A stretch of 50,087 nucleotides of DNA from Pirellula sp. Its GTDB lineage: Bacteria > Planctomycetota > Planctomycetia > Pirellulales > Lacipirellulaceae. The position numbers were made by a program, and so were the translations under genes. This document shows positions 23,816 through 32,791 of the stretch, piece after piece. Location: assembly GCA_013822725.1 (NCBI GenBank), contig PNKX01000031.1, positions 1 to 50,087 of the forward strand, read 5' to 3'. The notes beneath the pieces are model-generated. The model worked only from the letters and a program-made list of their open reading frames with translations. It searched no databases and was not told the origin of the DNA. The first letter of the stretch is position 1; the number at the start of each line of letters is the position of its first letter.

Positions 23816-25663
23816 TTGTACGCTTATCTCACCATCCTGACGGGCAAACATTCGGGAACGAATTTCCCGCTCGACCCGGCGCGCGAAACGTTGATGGGGC
23901 GCGGCACCGATTGCCATATCTCGCTCACCGATCCGCTTTGTTCGCGCGTTCACGCGATCATCCGCTGCGAGGGGGGCGAGCGGTGGGTGATCGACGACCA
24001 GGGAAGCCGTAACGGCACGATGGTCAACGGGCAGAAGATCAACGACGCCATGCTCGGCGACGGGAATCAGATCAAGCTTGGCAGCAATGAATTCGAGTTT
24101 AGGCTCTCCGACGAACCGGCGACGGCGCAGGGCGACGGCGGCGGGCAGACGCAGACGATCGTCCAGGACTTGCCGATCGCGGTGCGGCAGAGCAATGAAG
24201 AGGTACTCGCGGCGCTGCCGACGCCGGAGCAGGTGCAGGAGCTGATGCTGTTGTATCAGCTCTCGATTCGCCTCCTGGGCTGCGAAGATCCGGACGAAGT
24301 GATTCGGGTATCGTTGGAACTGCTGAAGGTTCGTACGCAGGCTGCGGTGGTCGGCTTCTTGTGGGTAGATGACGAAGATCAACTGAAGCCGAAGCTGGTC
24401 ATTCCGAGCGGCGCTGCCGATCGGGTGACGCTCAACAAAAATCTTACCGAGCTGGTGCTCAGCCAAGGTCATGCCGTGTGGGTCGCCAATCAAGCGGCCG
24501 GCGGCGAGGCGAAGAAGGTCGAGCACTTTGCCGACGCGGTTTGTGCGCCGCTCGTGCGGAAGAGCCGCGACGGCGAACGGCAGACGGTTGGCGCCATTCA
24601 CGTGTATCTGGAAGCGGGACGCTTTCGGCAGTCGGACTTTGACTTCATCATCGCCGTGGCGAATTTGGTAGTGATTGCGCTGGTCCGAGCGCGGGCGCAT
24701 ATCTCACTGCAGAGCGATTACAAGCAACTCGTCCGCTCGTCGCCCGGTTACGACGAACTGATCGGCGAGAGCAAGCCGATGAAGGCGCTCAAGGGGAAGA
24801 TCGAGCGAGTCAGCCGGGCGCCGGGATGCGTGTTGGTGCGCGGCGAGAGCGGGTCGGGCAAGGAACTTGTCGCGAGGGCCATCCATCGCGGGAGCCATCG
24901 CGCCGACCGGCAGATGATCTCGGTCAATTGCGCCGCGATTCCGGCCGATCTGATGGAAAGCCAACTCTTCGGGCATAAGGCGGGGGCGTTCACCAGCGCC
25001 GACCGCGATCACACGGGATTCTTCCAGCAGGCTGACCTCGGGACGCTGTTCCTCGACGAAGTCGGCGAACTGCCGCTGGAAGGGCAGGCTAAACTGCTGC
25101 GGATCCTCGAAGGGCACCCCTTCCTGCCGGTCGGGGCCACGCAAGAGGTACGGGTCGACGTGCGAGTCATCGCCGCCACGAACCAAGATCTGCAGACCTA
25201 CGTCCGCGAGAAGAAATTCCGCGAAGACCTCTACTATCGGCTCAGCGTCTTCGAGCTATACATCCCGCCGCTGCGCGATCGTGAAGAAGACATCGGTCTG
25301 TTGCTCGACTTCTTCCTGGCTTACTTCCGACGCGAGCGTGGCCGGCCGCAGTTAAAGTTGAGCGACGCCGCGCGGGCGAAGCTCCTCGCCTATCGCTGGC
25401 CGGGCAATGTGCGGCAGCTGCGGAACGTGATCGACAGCGCCGTGGTGCTGGCCGACGAAGACGAGATCATGCCGCGCGACCTGGGTCTGAGAGATTCAGG
25501 CGGCGATCAACTCGACTCGCTACAGATTGACGTCTGGGAGAAGAAGCTGATCCTCGAAGCACTCCGTCGTTGCGACGGCAACGTACCCGACGCGGCGAAG
25601 TTGCTCGCGATCGGTCGCGCGACGCTCTACCGTAAGATCGAACTCTATGGCATCGAACGTTAA
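23816..25663 (+). CDS. FHA-GAF sigma54-dependent transcriptional activator
   Basis: A 615-residue regulator. Residues 1-98 are an FHA phosphothreonine-binding domain (LMGRGTDCHISL, SRVHAII, GSRNGTMVNG). Residues 140-300 are a GAF-like sensor. Residues 310-545 are the AAA+ sigma54-activation domain with Walker A GESGSGKE (343-350), Walker B LFLDEVGE (411-418) and arginine-finger region. A Fis-type HTH is at the end (NVPDAAKLLAIGRATLYRKI). The sigma54-contacting loop reads GAFTSA instead of GAFTGA. The start is a TTG at 23816. It probably responds to Ser/Thr kinase phosphorylation and drives transcription from -24/-12 promoters; targets unknown. It overlaps the next gene by 17 bp. Confidence 0.92.
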   Translation: MYAYLTILTGKHSGTNFPLDPARETLMGRGTDCHISLTDPLCSRVHAIIRCEGGERWVIDDQGSRNGTMVNGQKINDAMLGDGNQIKLGSNEFEFRLSDEPATAQGDGGGQTQTIVQDLPIAVRQSNEEVLAALPTPEQVQELMLLYQLSIRLLGCEDPDEVIRVSLELLKVRTQAAVVGFLWVDDEDQLKPKLVIPSGAADRVTLNKNLTELVLSQGHAVWVANQAAGGEAKKVEHFADAVCAPLVRKSRDGERQTVGAIHVYLEAGRFRQSDFDFIIAVANLVVIALVRARAHISLQSDYKQLVRSSPGYDELIGESKPMKALKGKIERVSRAPGCVLVRGESGSGKELVARAIHRGSHRADRQMISVNCAAIPADLMESQLFGHKAGAFTSADRDHTGFFQQADLGTLFLDEVGELPLEGQAKLLRILEGHPFLPVGATQEVRVDVRVIAATNQDLQTYVREKKFREDLYYRLSVFELYIPPLRDREEDIGLLLDFFLAYFRRERGRPQLKLSDAARAKLLAYRWPGNVRQLRNVIDSAVVLADEDEIMPRDLGLRDSGGDQLDSLQIDVWEKKLILEALRRCDGNVPDAAKLLAIGRATLYRKIELYGIER

Positions 25664-26933
25664 GAACCTCATGTTGACCCGCTGCTGCACACTGGCGGCG
25701 TTGTTCGCCCTGGTTCTCGGACCAAGCTCTAGTAGTCAGGCGCTGGCGGACGAGAATTGGACCCGGTTCCGCGGGCCGAATGGCTCCGGAGTCGCCGCCG
25801 AATCGTTCTCCGCTGAGTGGGCGGAGGACGATTTTCTCTGGAGAGTCGCGTTGCCGGGCAAAGGGCACGGCAGCCCCGTGGGGTGGGGCGAGCTTGTGTT
25901 CGTCACCTGGGGCGACGCCGCCACCGGTGGGCTGACGCTCGCGGCGATCGACGCCGCGACTGGTGAAACCAAATGGACGAAGTCATTCGAGGGGTCGCCA
26001 CACTCCATTCACGCGGCGAACAGCTACGCCTCGGGAACGCCGACGGTCGACGCGGAGCGCGTCTACGTCACCTGGACGGCCAACGACATACTACACGCGG
26101 CAGCGGTCGATCACCGTGGCGAGATCGTCTGGCAACGCGAGCTGGGGCCGGCGGAGTACAAGCATGGCGCCGGCAACTCGCCGATTCTGGTCGACGATCT
26201 GCTGGTGGTTGCCAACGACCACATGGGCGAGAGTTTCGTCGTCGGGCTTGATGCGAAGAGCGGTGACGAGCGCTGGCGGCGGCCGCGGCAGGGAGGAACT
26301 GAGTCGTACGCGACGCCGCTACTGTTCGATAGCGTGGACGGTCAGGAGCAGATCGTCGTCTGTAGCTCTGCGGAAGGCATTGCGGGACTTTCGCCCGCCG
26401 ACGGGGCCGTTCTTTGGCAGTCGCGGAACATCTACCTCGCGCGCTGCGTGAATTCTCCGTTCATTGCGGCGGGGATGGTCTTCAGCGGCAGCGGCGAAGG
26501 GGGCAACGGCAAGAACCTGACGGCGGTGCGGCCTGCCAGCGACAAAGGGGGAGAGCCGACGATCGCCTTTGAGTTGAAGAAGAGTCTCGCCCAGGTCCCG
26601 ACGCCGGTCGCCGTCGGCGATCGACTCTTTGTCTGGAGCGATCGCGGGGTGGTGACGTGCTACAACGCCGCCGACGGCGAAGAGATCTGGACCAAGCGGA
26701 TCGGCGGGAACTACTACGGTTCGCCTGTCGTGGCCGGCGACAAGCTCTACTGCGTTGCCGCTGACGGCGAAGTCGTCTGCATCGCGGCGGCCGACAAGTA
26801 TGAGCTTCTCGGCCGGAGCCAACTCGGGCAAGGATCGAATGCGACGCCGGCGATCCATCAGGGTAAGATGTTCTTGCGGACCGAGTCGTCGCTCGCCTGT
26901 CTGCCGTCGCTTGAGACTTCGCCAGCAAACTGA
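25647..26933 (+). CDS. Secreted PQQ/BamB-like beta-propeller protein
   Basis: A 428-residue protein with an N-terminal Sec signal (CCTLAALFALVLGPSSSSQALA, cut near residue 34). The mature part is built of repeated propeller blades with the WxxRGPNGSG entry typical of planctomycete PQQ-like proteins and blade motifs such as LAAIDAATGETKWTKSF, VGLDAKSGDERWRR and VTCYNAADGEEIWTKRI. No catalytic dehydrogenase residues are evident, so it is more likely a structural or binding propeller in the periplasm than a quinoprotein enzyme. The ATG at 25647 lies within the end of the activator gene, and a second ATG at 25671 would also keep the signal peptide. Confidence 0.88.
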   Translation: MASNVKNLMLTRCCTLAALFALVLGPSSSSQALADENWTRFRGPNGSGVAAESFSAEWAEDDFLWRVALPGKGHGSPVGWGELVFVTWGDAATGGLTLAAIDAATGETKWTKSFEGSPHSIHAANSYASGTPTVDAERVYVTWTANDILHAAAVDHRGEIVWQRELGPAEYKHGAGNSPILVDDLLVVANDHMGESFVVGLDAKSGDERWRRPRQGGTESYATPLLFDSVDGQEQIVVCSSAEGIAGLSPADGAVLWQSRNIYLARCVNSPFIAAGMVFSGSGEGGNGKNLTAVRPASDKGGEPTIAFELKKSLAQVPTPVAVGDRLFVWSDRGVVTCYNAADGEEIWTKRIGGNYYGSPVVAGDKLYCVAADGEVVCIAAADKYELLGRSQLGQGSNATPAIHQGKMFLRTESSLACLPSLETSPAN

Positions 26934-26941
26934 GCCTTTAA

Positions 26942-27020
26942 AGCCACCGGCTCCGCCGGTGGACGAGTCTCGCGAGGCGTGATTGTCTTGACGCTTCGTC
27001 CACCGGCAGAGCCGGTGGCT
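26942..27020. repeat. Palindromic repeat, CCACCGGCTCCGCCGGTGG type
   Basis: Two 25-bp arms, 26942-26966 and 26996-27020, are inverted copies with one mismatch, and each arm contains its own small palindrome (CCGGCTCCGCCGG). It sits between two co-directional genes and would fold into a long hairpin in RNA. Related units occur at 28716-28805 and 49075-49101. Confidence 0.85.
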
Positions 27021-27049
27021 GTGATTGAAATGCCGTTACTGCATCGCCA

Positions 27050-28363
27050 ATGGCCATGACATTGAACTTCGAGGAACGACGGCGTTTGGAGTCGCTTGAC
27101 CGAGCGACGCTGGAGCAAGTGCAGCTCCAACGACTGAATCAGTTGCTAGCGCAGATTCTGCCGGCGAACGAGTTCTACGCTCGGAAGCTCGGCGGCCAGT
27201 CGCTTCCCCTCACTTCGCTCGATCAACTCGGCGAGTTGCCGCCGACGACCAAAGAAGGGCTGGTGATTGGCAATGCGAGCGGCGTCGTCCCAGCTAACCG
27301 CACCTGGCCGCTGGAGCGCTATGTGCGCTACCACCAAACGTCGGGGACGCACGGCCGGCCGATGCCGGTTTACGACACGGCTGATGATTGGCGCTGGTGG
27401 ATCGACTGCTGGCAGTTTGTGCTCGACGCCGCCGAGGCGACGACGGCGGACCGGGCGATGCTGGCGTTTTCGTTCGGGCCATTTATCGGTTTTTGGAGCG
27501 CCCACGACGCGCTGGTCGCCCGCGGCGCCTTGGTGATTCCCGGCGGCGGGATGAACTCGCGAGCGCGGCTCGATCTCATCGAAAGAACAGCGCCGACAAT
27601 CCTCCTCTGCACGCCGACCTACGCGCTCCATCTCATCGAAGTGGCGGAGGAGTGCGGGTTCGATCTGGCCGGGTCGAGCGTCACGCGGATCATCGTCGCG
27701 GGCGAACCGGGGGGCTCCGTATCGACGGTGCGCGACCGGATCGAAGCGGCGTGGAACGCCCGCGTCGTCGATCATGCCGGCGCGAGCGAAGTTGGTCCGT
27801 GGGGCTACGCCGACGCGGCGCGGCGCGGCATCCACATATTGGAGAGCGAGTTCATTGCCGAGTTCGTCTCCGTCGAGACGGGACGTCCCGCCGCTGATGG
27901 CGAGTTGTCGCACTTGTTGCTGACGTCGCTCGGGCGTCCAGGCTTGCCAATCATCCGCTACCGGACCGGCGACTTGGTGCGACCCCGCTGGAGCGAACCG
28001 GGCGCGAATCGATTCGTACTGCTGGAAGGGGGCGTCCTGGGGCGCGCCGATCAGATGATGATCATCCGCGGCGTCAACATTTTTCCGTCGGCGGTCGAAG
28101 AGATCGTCCGCAGTTTCCCCGAGGTCGTCGAGTACCGGATGACGGCTCGCAAGCGGGGGGCCATGGACGAACTGCTCGTGGAAGTGGAAGATCGACTCTC
28201 GGCGCCGCAGCGCATCGCCGAGGAGATGTATCTGCGGCTGGGACTGAAGATCGAAGTGGAACTGGCGCCGCCGGCGTCGTTGCCCCGCTTTGAGGGGAAA
28301 GGGCGTCGCTTCGTCGATGAAAGGCAACGCGACGAGCGACGACCTAATGGAGAGACAGCGTGA
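27050..28363 (+). CDS. Phenylacetate-CoA ligase-like AMP-forming enzyme
   Basis: A 437-residue protein of the PaaK branch of the ANL adenylating enzymes. Visible motifs: the nucleotide-binding region RYHQTSGTHGRPMPVYD, CTPTYALHLIE, a substrate/AMP-site segment VVDHAGASEVGPWGY, and YRTGDLVRPRW followed by the hinge GGVLGRADQMMIIRGVNIFPSAVEE. The usual lysine of the C-terminal lobe is less clear. It should activate a carboxylic acid to a CoA thioester through an acyl-AMP. The acid is unknown; no phenylacetate-degradation genes lie nearby. It overlaps a DUF971 gene by 4 bp, so the two are coupled. Confidence 0.87.
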   Translation: MAMTLNFEERRRLESLDRATLEQVQLQRLNQLLAQILPANEFYARKLGGQSLPLTSLDQLGELPPTTKEGLVIGNASGVVPANRTWPLERYVRYHQTSGTHGRPMPVYDTADDWRWWIDCWQFVLDAAEATTADRAMLAFSFGPFIGFWSAHDALVARGALVIPGGGMNSRARLDLIERTAPTILLCTPTYALHLIEVAEECGFDLAGSSVTRIIVAGEPGGSVSTVRDRIEAAWNARVVDHAGASEVGPWGYADAARRGIHILESEFIAEFVSVETGRPAADGELSHLLLTSLGRPGLPIIRYRTGDLVRPRWSEPGANRFVLLEGGVLGRADQMMIIRGVNIFPSAVEEIVRSFPEVVEYRMTARKRGAMDELLVEVEDRLSAPQRIAEEMYLRLGLKIEVELAPPASLPRFEGKGRRFVDERQRDERRPNGETA

Positions 28364-28683
28364 CGGCGAGCCCGACTGAATTGAAACTGATCGCCCCCGA
28401 TCGATTGCGGATCGTGTGGAGCGACGGCCACGCGCGCGAGTACAGCGTCCGCGAACTCCGCGAGCAGTGTCCCTGCGCGACGTGTCGCGAGCGACGGACG
28501 GCTCCGGCGCCCCCTCCGACGACGCTTACTGTCTTGAGCCCGGCGGAGACGCAGCCGCTGCGGATTGCGTCGATGTCGCCGACGGGGCGCTACGCCTATG
28601 CGATTGATTTCAGCGACGGGCACGACACCGGGATTTACACGCTGGAACTGTTGCGCGAGTTGGGTAGCGAGGCGTCCTCCTAA
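28360..28683 (+). CDS. DUF971 domain protein
   Basis: A 107-residue protein starting at GTG inside the stop codon of the ligase gene. It shows the DUF971 / gamma-butyrobetaine-hydroxylase N-terminal pattern: LRIVWSDGHAREYSVRELRE, then CPCATCRERR, and YAIDFSDGHDTGIYTLELLR near the end. The domain is often found in proteins linked to iron-sulfur cluster assembly and to Mrp/ApbC ATPases. The CxC..C cysteines may bind metal. The role here is unknown. Confidence 0.88.
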   Translation: MTASPTELKLIAPDRLRIVWSDGHAREYSVRELREQCPCATCRERRTAPAPPPTTLTVLSPAETQPLRIASMSPTGRYAYAIDFSDGHDTGIYTLELLRELGSEASS

Positions 28684-28715
28684 AGCGACGTTCAACGCCT
28701 TGCAACGATCCTTTC

Positions 28716-28805
28716 AGCCCCCGGTTCCGCCGGGGAGTAGGAAGCGGTGATCGCGCTGCCAATCGTGGCGGCGTGGTGCGCGACCCCCCGGCGGAGCCGG
28801 GGGCT
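28716..28805. repeat. Palindromic repeat, GCCCCCGGTTCCGCCGGGG type
   Basis: Arms 28716-28735 and 28786-28805 are inverted near-copies around a 50-bp spacer. It is the same type as the repeat at 26942. It follows the DUF971 stop closely and may act as a terminator. Confidence 0.8.
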
Positions 28806-29554
28806 GCATGTTGTCGCCCGACGAGATGTGTCCCGTGTTGCGTTTTTGGCGACAGAAGTCGTAGGTCGTTGCGGCGGCTTATGTTGCGGCGTTTGGCACG
28901 GCGTCAGTTGTCGCGACAACAATCAGTCGCTGCGTCTCTCTGTCGGAGACGCCTCTCATACCATCTGTCGCGTGTGTCGCATTCCGTCGCGAAACTCATT
29001 TTTGGCGACAGATGTCTCAAGTGCCTCACTCGCTTGGAGTTGCGCTTCGCGACAGTGACGACAATCTGTCGCGGCTGTCGTCGGTAGGCGGCGCAGGAGA
29101 TTTGCTTTTTGCGTGCGCCCCGCGGGGAGCCCATTCATAAGTCGCAAAAGTCGTCTGCCGGCGGGCGCGAACGGCGAGCGTCGACGCGCCGCCCTTGGCG
29201 GTGGGCGCGTGGATGAACGGATGAATTGTCAAAGAACGTTTGGCGCGCAGCTTGAGCGCGGATAGGCGCACCATAGCAGAAAAGGAGTCGATTGCGCGCG
29301 CTTAGTTTTGGCCACCTGGGGGCGTGCGGCTGCGTCGCTGGCGGCCTTGTTCTTCTAGTCAAACGGTAACCACGCCGTTGCGGTGCTTCCCACTGGCGAC
29401 ACGCCAGTGGCACACGGCGTTTGTCGACAAGCATGTATCTCTGTCTAATTGGGCGTAACGCTTAACGATCCGATGTTCTTGCCTTGCCGAAATCTAAGCG
29501 ATTTGTGAAGAGCGAGCGGCGGCTTCACATCAACCAACTAAGAATACAAGTCAA
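28806..29554. other. Long intergenic region with TGTCGC-rich degenerate repeats
   Basis: Between 28830 and 29090 the words GGCGACAG, TGTCGCG and GTCGCGACA recur on both strands, and two segments beginning TTTTTGGCGACAGA (near 28846 and 29007) look like diverged copies of one another. A perfect 9-bp hairpin (CCACTGGCG/CGCCAGTGG) is at 29390-29410. Several short frames exist on both strands, but none has protein-like features. Confidence 0.5.
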
Positions 29555-30367
29555 ATGACGAAAAAGTTGATGCTCACGAAGAACCAAGCGACTGTCATTG
29601 TCAATTTGGCGGCGTTGATTCTCTTGTTTTGCAGTGGGTGCGGTCAGCAAATGACCGATGAGCAGTTTTCCTTGGCTGTCAGGGCTGCCGGAGGAACATG
29701 CGGCGTCAATCCGCAAACAGGGGCAATCATCGTAGTGGTTGACATGAATTCCAAGTCGGACGAAATCCTCGCTCTTTGCTGCAAGAAGAAGTCGGTGGTT
29801 AAGTTCATAGGTACCGACGCTAAGATTTCGAGTGAGGGATTTGCAAGCCTTGGGAATGTTGAGAATCTCACGCATCTGGCAATAGGCGGTAGCAAGGTAT
29901 CCAAAGAAGACGCGAGCAATCTCGGCAAACTAGTACATCTCGAAAACCTGCTCCTGAATAACAGTGGGCTTACGGATGAGGCCTTCGAGCATTTCTCCAG
30001 CCTCCGTCAACTCAAAGGCTTATCGCTTTGTGATACGCGCGCAACAGGTAGTGGATTGAAATATCTAACTAACTCTAAACGCCTTGAGGTATTGCTGCTT
30101 CATGGGTCACCCATTTCCGATGCTGGCTTGAAGGAGATTGTCGGTTTCGCAAACATGAGGGAATTGGGGCTCAATCGAACAAATGTCACTAATGATGGAG
30201 TGCTGGCGCTCGCGACAATGCCACGCTTAGGAAGGCTTGCGATTACGGGATCTAAAGTGACGCCTGAAATTGTTGAGGAGTTCAAGGAACGTAGGAGCAA
30301 GCTCTTACGAGATCCGAAGAATAACAACTCCGTCCATATTGTGTATTTTCCCGATTCTGGCAACTAA
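29555..30367 (+). CDS. Leucine-rich-repeat lipoprotein
   Basis: A 270-residue protein. An N-terminal hydrophobic signal (VIVNLAALILLFCSGC) ends in a lipobox-like cysteine at residue 29. From about residue 95, six LRR units of 23-24 residues follow in the ribonuclease-inhibitor/planctomycete style (LTHLAIGGSKVSKEDASNLG, LENLLLNNSGLTDEAFEHF, LKGLSLCDTRATGSGLKYL, MRELGLNRTNVTNDGVLALA). It probably binds partners at the outer or inner membrane. Codon use is clearly more AT-rich than the neighbours, which suggests more recent acquisition. It stands alone between two repeat-rich gaps. Confidence 0.8.
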   Translation: MTKKLMLTKNQATVIVNLAALILLFCSGCGQQMTDEQFSLAVRAAGGTCGVNPQTGAIIVVVDMNSKSDEILALCCKKKSVVKFIGTDAKISSEGFASLGNVENLTHLAIGGSKVSKEDASNLGKLVHLENLLLNNSGLTDEAFEHFSSLRQLKGLSLCDTRATGSGLKYLTNSKRLEVLLLHGSPISDAGLKEIVGFANMRELGLNRTNVTNDGVLALATMPRLGRLAITGSKVTPEIVEEFKERRSKLLRDPKNNNSVHIVYFPDSGN

Positions 30368-30641
30368 CTTTAGCGCTGCTGTCCAACAGCGCCAGCTATC
30401 GTACCCTCCGCAAGCATGGCTACCGTCCGATTTGCGGAGAGAGACCCAAGACGCTGTTCAAACGTAAGGTTCCTTACGACGAACGTTACGTTTGGGACTG
30501 ATGCAACCCTTTCAGGGTTGAGATTGGTGGGGCGACCGTTGTCCTATGGTAGATCGCTGCGCGATCAACCATAGGCTGGAGGATGGAACGCCGTTGGCGT
30601 TCGAGAGGTGTCGGGAGCCGGGGCTTTTGGCGGCCGGGAAG
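30368..30641. repeat. Cluster of small palindromes
   Basis: Several different inverted repeats lie side by side: AACGTAAGG/CCTTACG-type sequences near 30462-30490, CAACCCT-ttc-AGGGTTG at 30504-30520, the 15-bp-armed CCTATGGTAGATCGC/GCGATCAACCATAGG at 30543-30575, and a lone half of the GGTGTCGGGAGCC element at 30608-30620. No gene is visible. Confidence 0.65.
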
Positions 30642-30717
30642 GTGTCGGGAGCCTTTTGCCACTGGGGGGCGTTCCACTCAAAAGAGGCCACCCAGTGGCA
30701 AAAGGTTCCCGACACCA
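30642..30717. repeat. GGTGTCGGGAGCCTTTTGCCA inverted-repeat element, copy 1
   Basis: Arms 30642-30667 and 30692-30717 are inverted copies with one mismatch in 26. The centre contains CGTTCCACTCAA. A second copy with the same outer arms and the same central word is at 46880-46958, so this is a dispersed 75-80-bp element resembling a miniature transposable element or REP-type palindrome. It lies just after the DUF4340 gene on the minus strand. Confidence 0.9.
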
Positions 30718-30726
30718 TAGGGACGA

Positions 30727-32556
30727 TCACTCCGTCGGCGGGGCGCCGATCGGGATGTTGGGGAGGCCTTGCAACGGGTTGGCGTCGTCGCCGGGGTCGC
30801 CGGCTGGTGCGGCGCCTTGCTTCTGGAAGACCTGATCGCGGCCGAGGTGGATCTGCTTGTAGACGTCGTTCGAGATGACGTAGTACCAATCGCCGAAGCG
30901 TTCGTTGAGCTCGGCGACGCGCTTCTGGCCCTTTTCGATCGTGGCGTTGTACTCGTCTTGCAGTCGTTGGTTCTCTTGTTCGATCGCGGCGCGTTCGGCG
31001 GCGACGTTGGCGGCGTCTGGGGCCGCGGGAACGGCTTTAGCCGGCGCGGCGTCGGCTGGCTGCGCGGGATCCGTTGGCGTTTCGGCGGGCTTCTCCTCCG
31101 TCGCAGCGGCTGCGGCCGGATCGGTTTCGTCGGTCGGTTCGCTGGGCGGCAGGGCTGCCTCTTGGTCGCCGCCGGCGGCGTCGGGGTTCGGATCGGCGGC
31201 GGCCGGCGTCTCACCTTCCGCAGGCGTTTCGGCGGGTTCTTCCGCGGCGGGCGCCTCTTCCGCTGGGGCGGCTCCCTCGGGAAGGGGGGGCAGTTCCTTC
31301 AACTGCGGCTTTGGAATCGCGTCCTCGTTGAATCGGGCCATCACGAACAAATAACGGCGTAGGTCTTTGCCATCCTGACCGGCGGCGGCCTTCGCGGCTT
31401 CGGCCGCGGCGGCGGGGTCGACCGGGGCTTCGCCGTCAGCGCTGTCGGTCTGCACCTGCAGTTGGCCGAAACGGAGCACGTACTCGACGCCGTCGCGTTG
31501 CGTGGCGATGAGCTCGCCTTCGCTGGAGAGAATTTCCGGCGGCGCACCGGCCTTCAGCGGCACGGGCGAGAAGCCTTTAGCCACCAGGTCTTGGAACGCT
31601 TCTTTGTTGGTCATGAAGTCGTTGCCGGCTTTGAGGTCGTCGCCCAGGCCGGTCGGCTTGCGCGCGATGTCGACGATCAGCAGGTCATCAAGGCCGTTAC
31701 GAAGTTCGTTCAGCGCTTCCTGATTGATTTCTTCGTCTTCGGGCAACTGCTGCTCGACCATTTGCTTGGACTGCTTGTCGTACCCTTTGAGGTCGCCCAA
31801 GGTCCACTTGGCGGCCTTGTTGTCGTAGTTGACGGTGATCTCGCTGCGGCGATCCCAGCTCACTTGCGGGACGATGCGACCATCCTGGGTCATGCCGAAG
31901 CTGAGGTCGGCCGAGTAATCGTTGATGAAGAGCTGCGTGAGGTCGAAAGGGCTGAGTTGCAGCAGATCGTCCTCGATCCAGTCGTCGAAGTTGGTCGACA
32001 GGCTCTCGGGATCGAGTTCGACGATGTAGACGACGTCTTGGTTGGTGTTCCGGACGTAACGCTGGCCCTCGGCGTCTTTGACCTTCTTGCCGATGATCAT
32101 GTCGACGAGCGTCTTGTCGTCGGCGTCGCTCATGATGACGCGGGTGCCGACTCCCTCGCTGTTCGAATCGAGCTTGGCAGATTGCGGGTCGATGACGCCG
32201 AGCGCTTCGTGGTCTTGGGCGGTTTCGGCGGCGACGCGCAGCACCTTGCGATCGATCAGAGCATTGGCCGCGGCGGCCATCTGCTGAGTGGCGTCGGCGG
32301 GATAGTCCTGCTTCGACGGAATCCGCCAGACGCCGTCCTGCGAGGCGACTTCGAATTGCTTCGTCTGGGCCGTCGGGCGATCGAACTTGACGATCTGCAA
32401 CCGCTTCGGCGTGTCGACCTCGAACTGGGTGTTCAGCGTCGTGCCGACGAGCGAGCTGACGTTCACGGCCTGCGTCGGTCGGTCGATCAGGTAGGCAGCC
32501 GCCACGGCGATGGCGCCGAGCGCGACGAAGAGCATGGTTTTGGCAGATTCAGACAT
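30727..32556 (-). CDS. DUF4340 domain protein of the Gld-type transporter cluster
   Basis: A 609-residue protein with an N-terminal membrane anchor (TMLFVALGAIAVAAAYLI, residues 7-24). Beta-rich DUF4340 domain repeats follow: KQFEVASQDGVWRIPSKQDY, VDMIIGKKVKDAEGQRYVR and YVLRFGQLQVQTDS. An Ala/Pro/Glu-rich disordered linker spans about residues 415-510. The end is helical (QENQRLQDEYNATIEKGQKR) and finishes with a domain-like segment ERFGDWYYVISNDVYKQIHL. In this phylum it accompanies gldF/gldG/gldA genes, as here, and is presumably a periplasmic partner of that ABC transporter. GGAGC precedes the ATG. Confidence 0.88.
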   Translation of the reverse strand: MSESAKTMLFVALGAIAVAAAYLIDRPTQAVNVSSLVGTTLNTQFEVDTPKRLQIVKFDRPTAQTKQFEVASQDGVWRIPSKQDYPADATQQMAAAANALIDRKVLRVAAETAQDHEALGVIDPQSAKLDSNSEGVGTRVIMSDADDKTLVDMIIGKKVKDAEGQRYVRNTNQDVVYIVELDPESLSTNFDDWIEDDLLQLSPFDLTQLFINDYSADLSFGMTQDGRIVPQVSWDRRSEITVNYDNKAAKWTLGDLKGYDKQSKQMVEQQLPEDEEINQEALNELRNGLDDLLIVDIARKPTGLGDDLKAGNDFMTNKEAFQDLVAKGFSPVPLKAGAPPEILSSEGELIATQRDGVEYVLRFGQLQVQTDSADGEAPVDPAAAAEAAKAAAGQDGKDLRRYLFVMARFNEDAIPKPQLKELPPLPEGAAPAEEAPAAEEPAETPAEGETPAAADPNPDAAGGDQEAALPPSEPTDETDPAAAAATEEKPAETPTDPAQPADAAPAKAVPAAPDAANVAAERAAIEQENQRLQDEYNATIEKGQKRVAELNERFGDWYYVISNDVYKQIHLGRDQVFQKQGAAPAGDPGDDANPLQGLPNIPIGAPPTE

Positions 32557-32612
32557 CGGAAGCTCCGAGAAGCGGGAGGCGTTGTTTTTTGAGCGTCGGT
32601 TTGGGTCGAATT

Positions 32613-32790
32613 GTTTAACCGCAAATCACGCGAATCTTCGCGAATGAAGACTGGACAGGATTACAGGATTGTTAGGGATCAACGGGATTGAGCATTAAGC
32701 CTTTCATCCTGTCGATCCATCCCATCCTGTTATCCTGTCAAAAATCTATTCGCGTAGATTCGCGAGATTCGCGGTTTGCTGTTTTTCCTT
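32613..32790. repeat. Nested palindrome (CGCGAAT outer, ACAGGAT inner)
   Basis: Outer arms AACCGCAAATCACGCGAAT... and ...GATTCGCGAGATTCGCGGTTT enclose inner arms GACAGGATTACAGGAT and ATCCTGTTATCCTGTC. It fills the gap between the DUF4340 and GldFG genes almost completely. The same two modules recur in other gaps of this window. Confidence 0.8.
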
Positions 32791-32791
32791 C

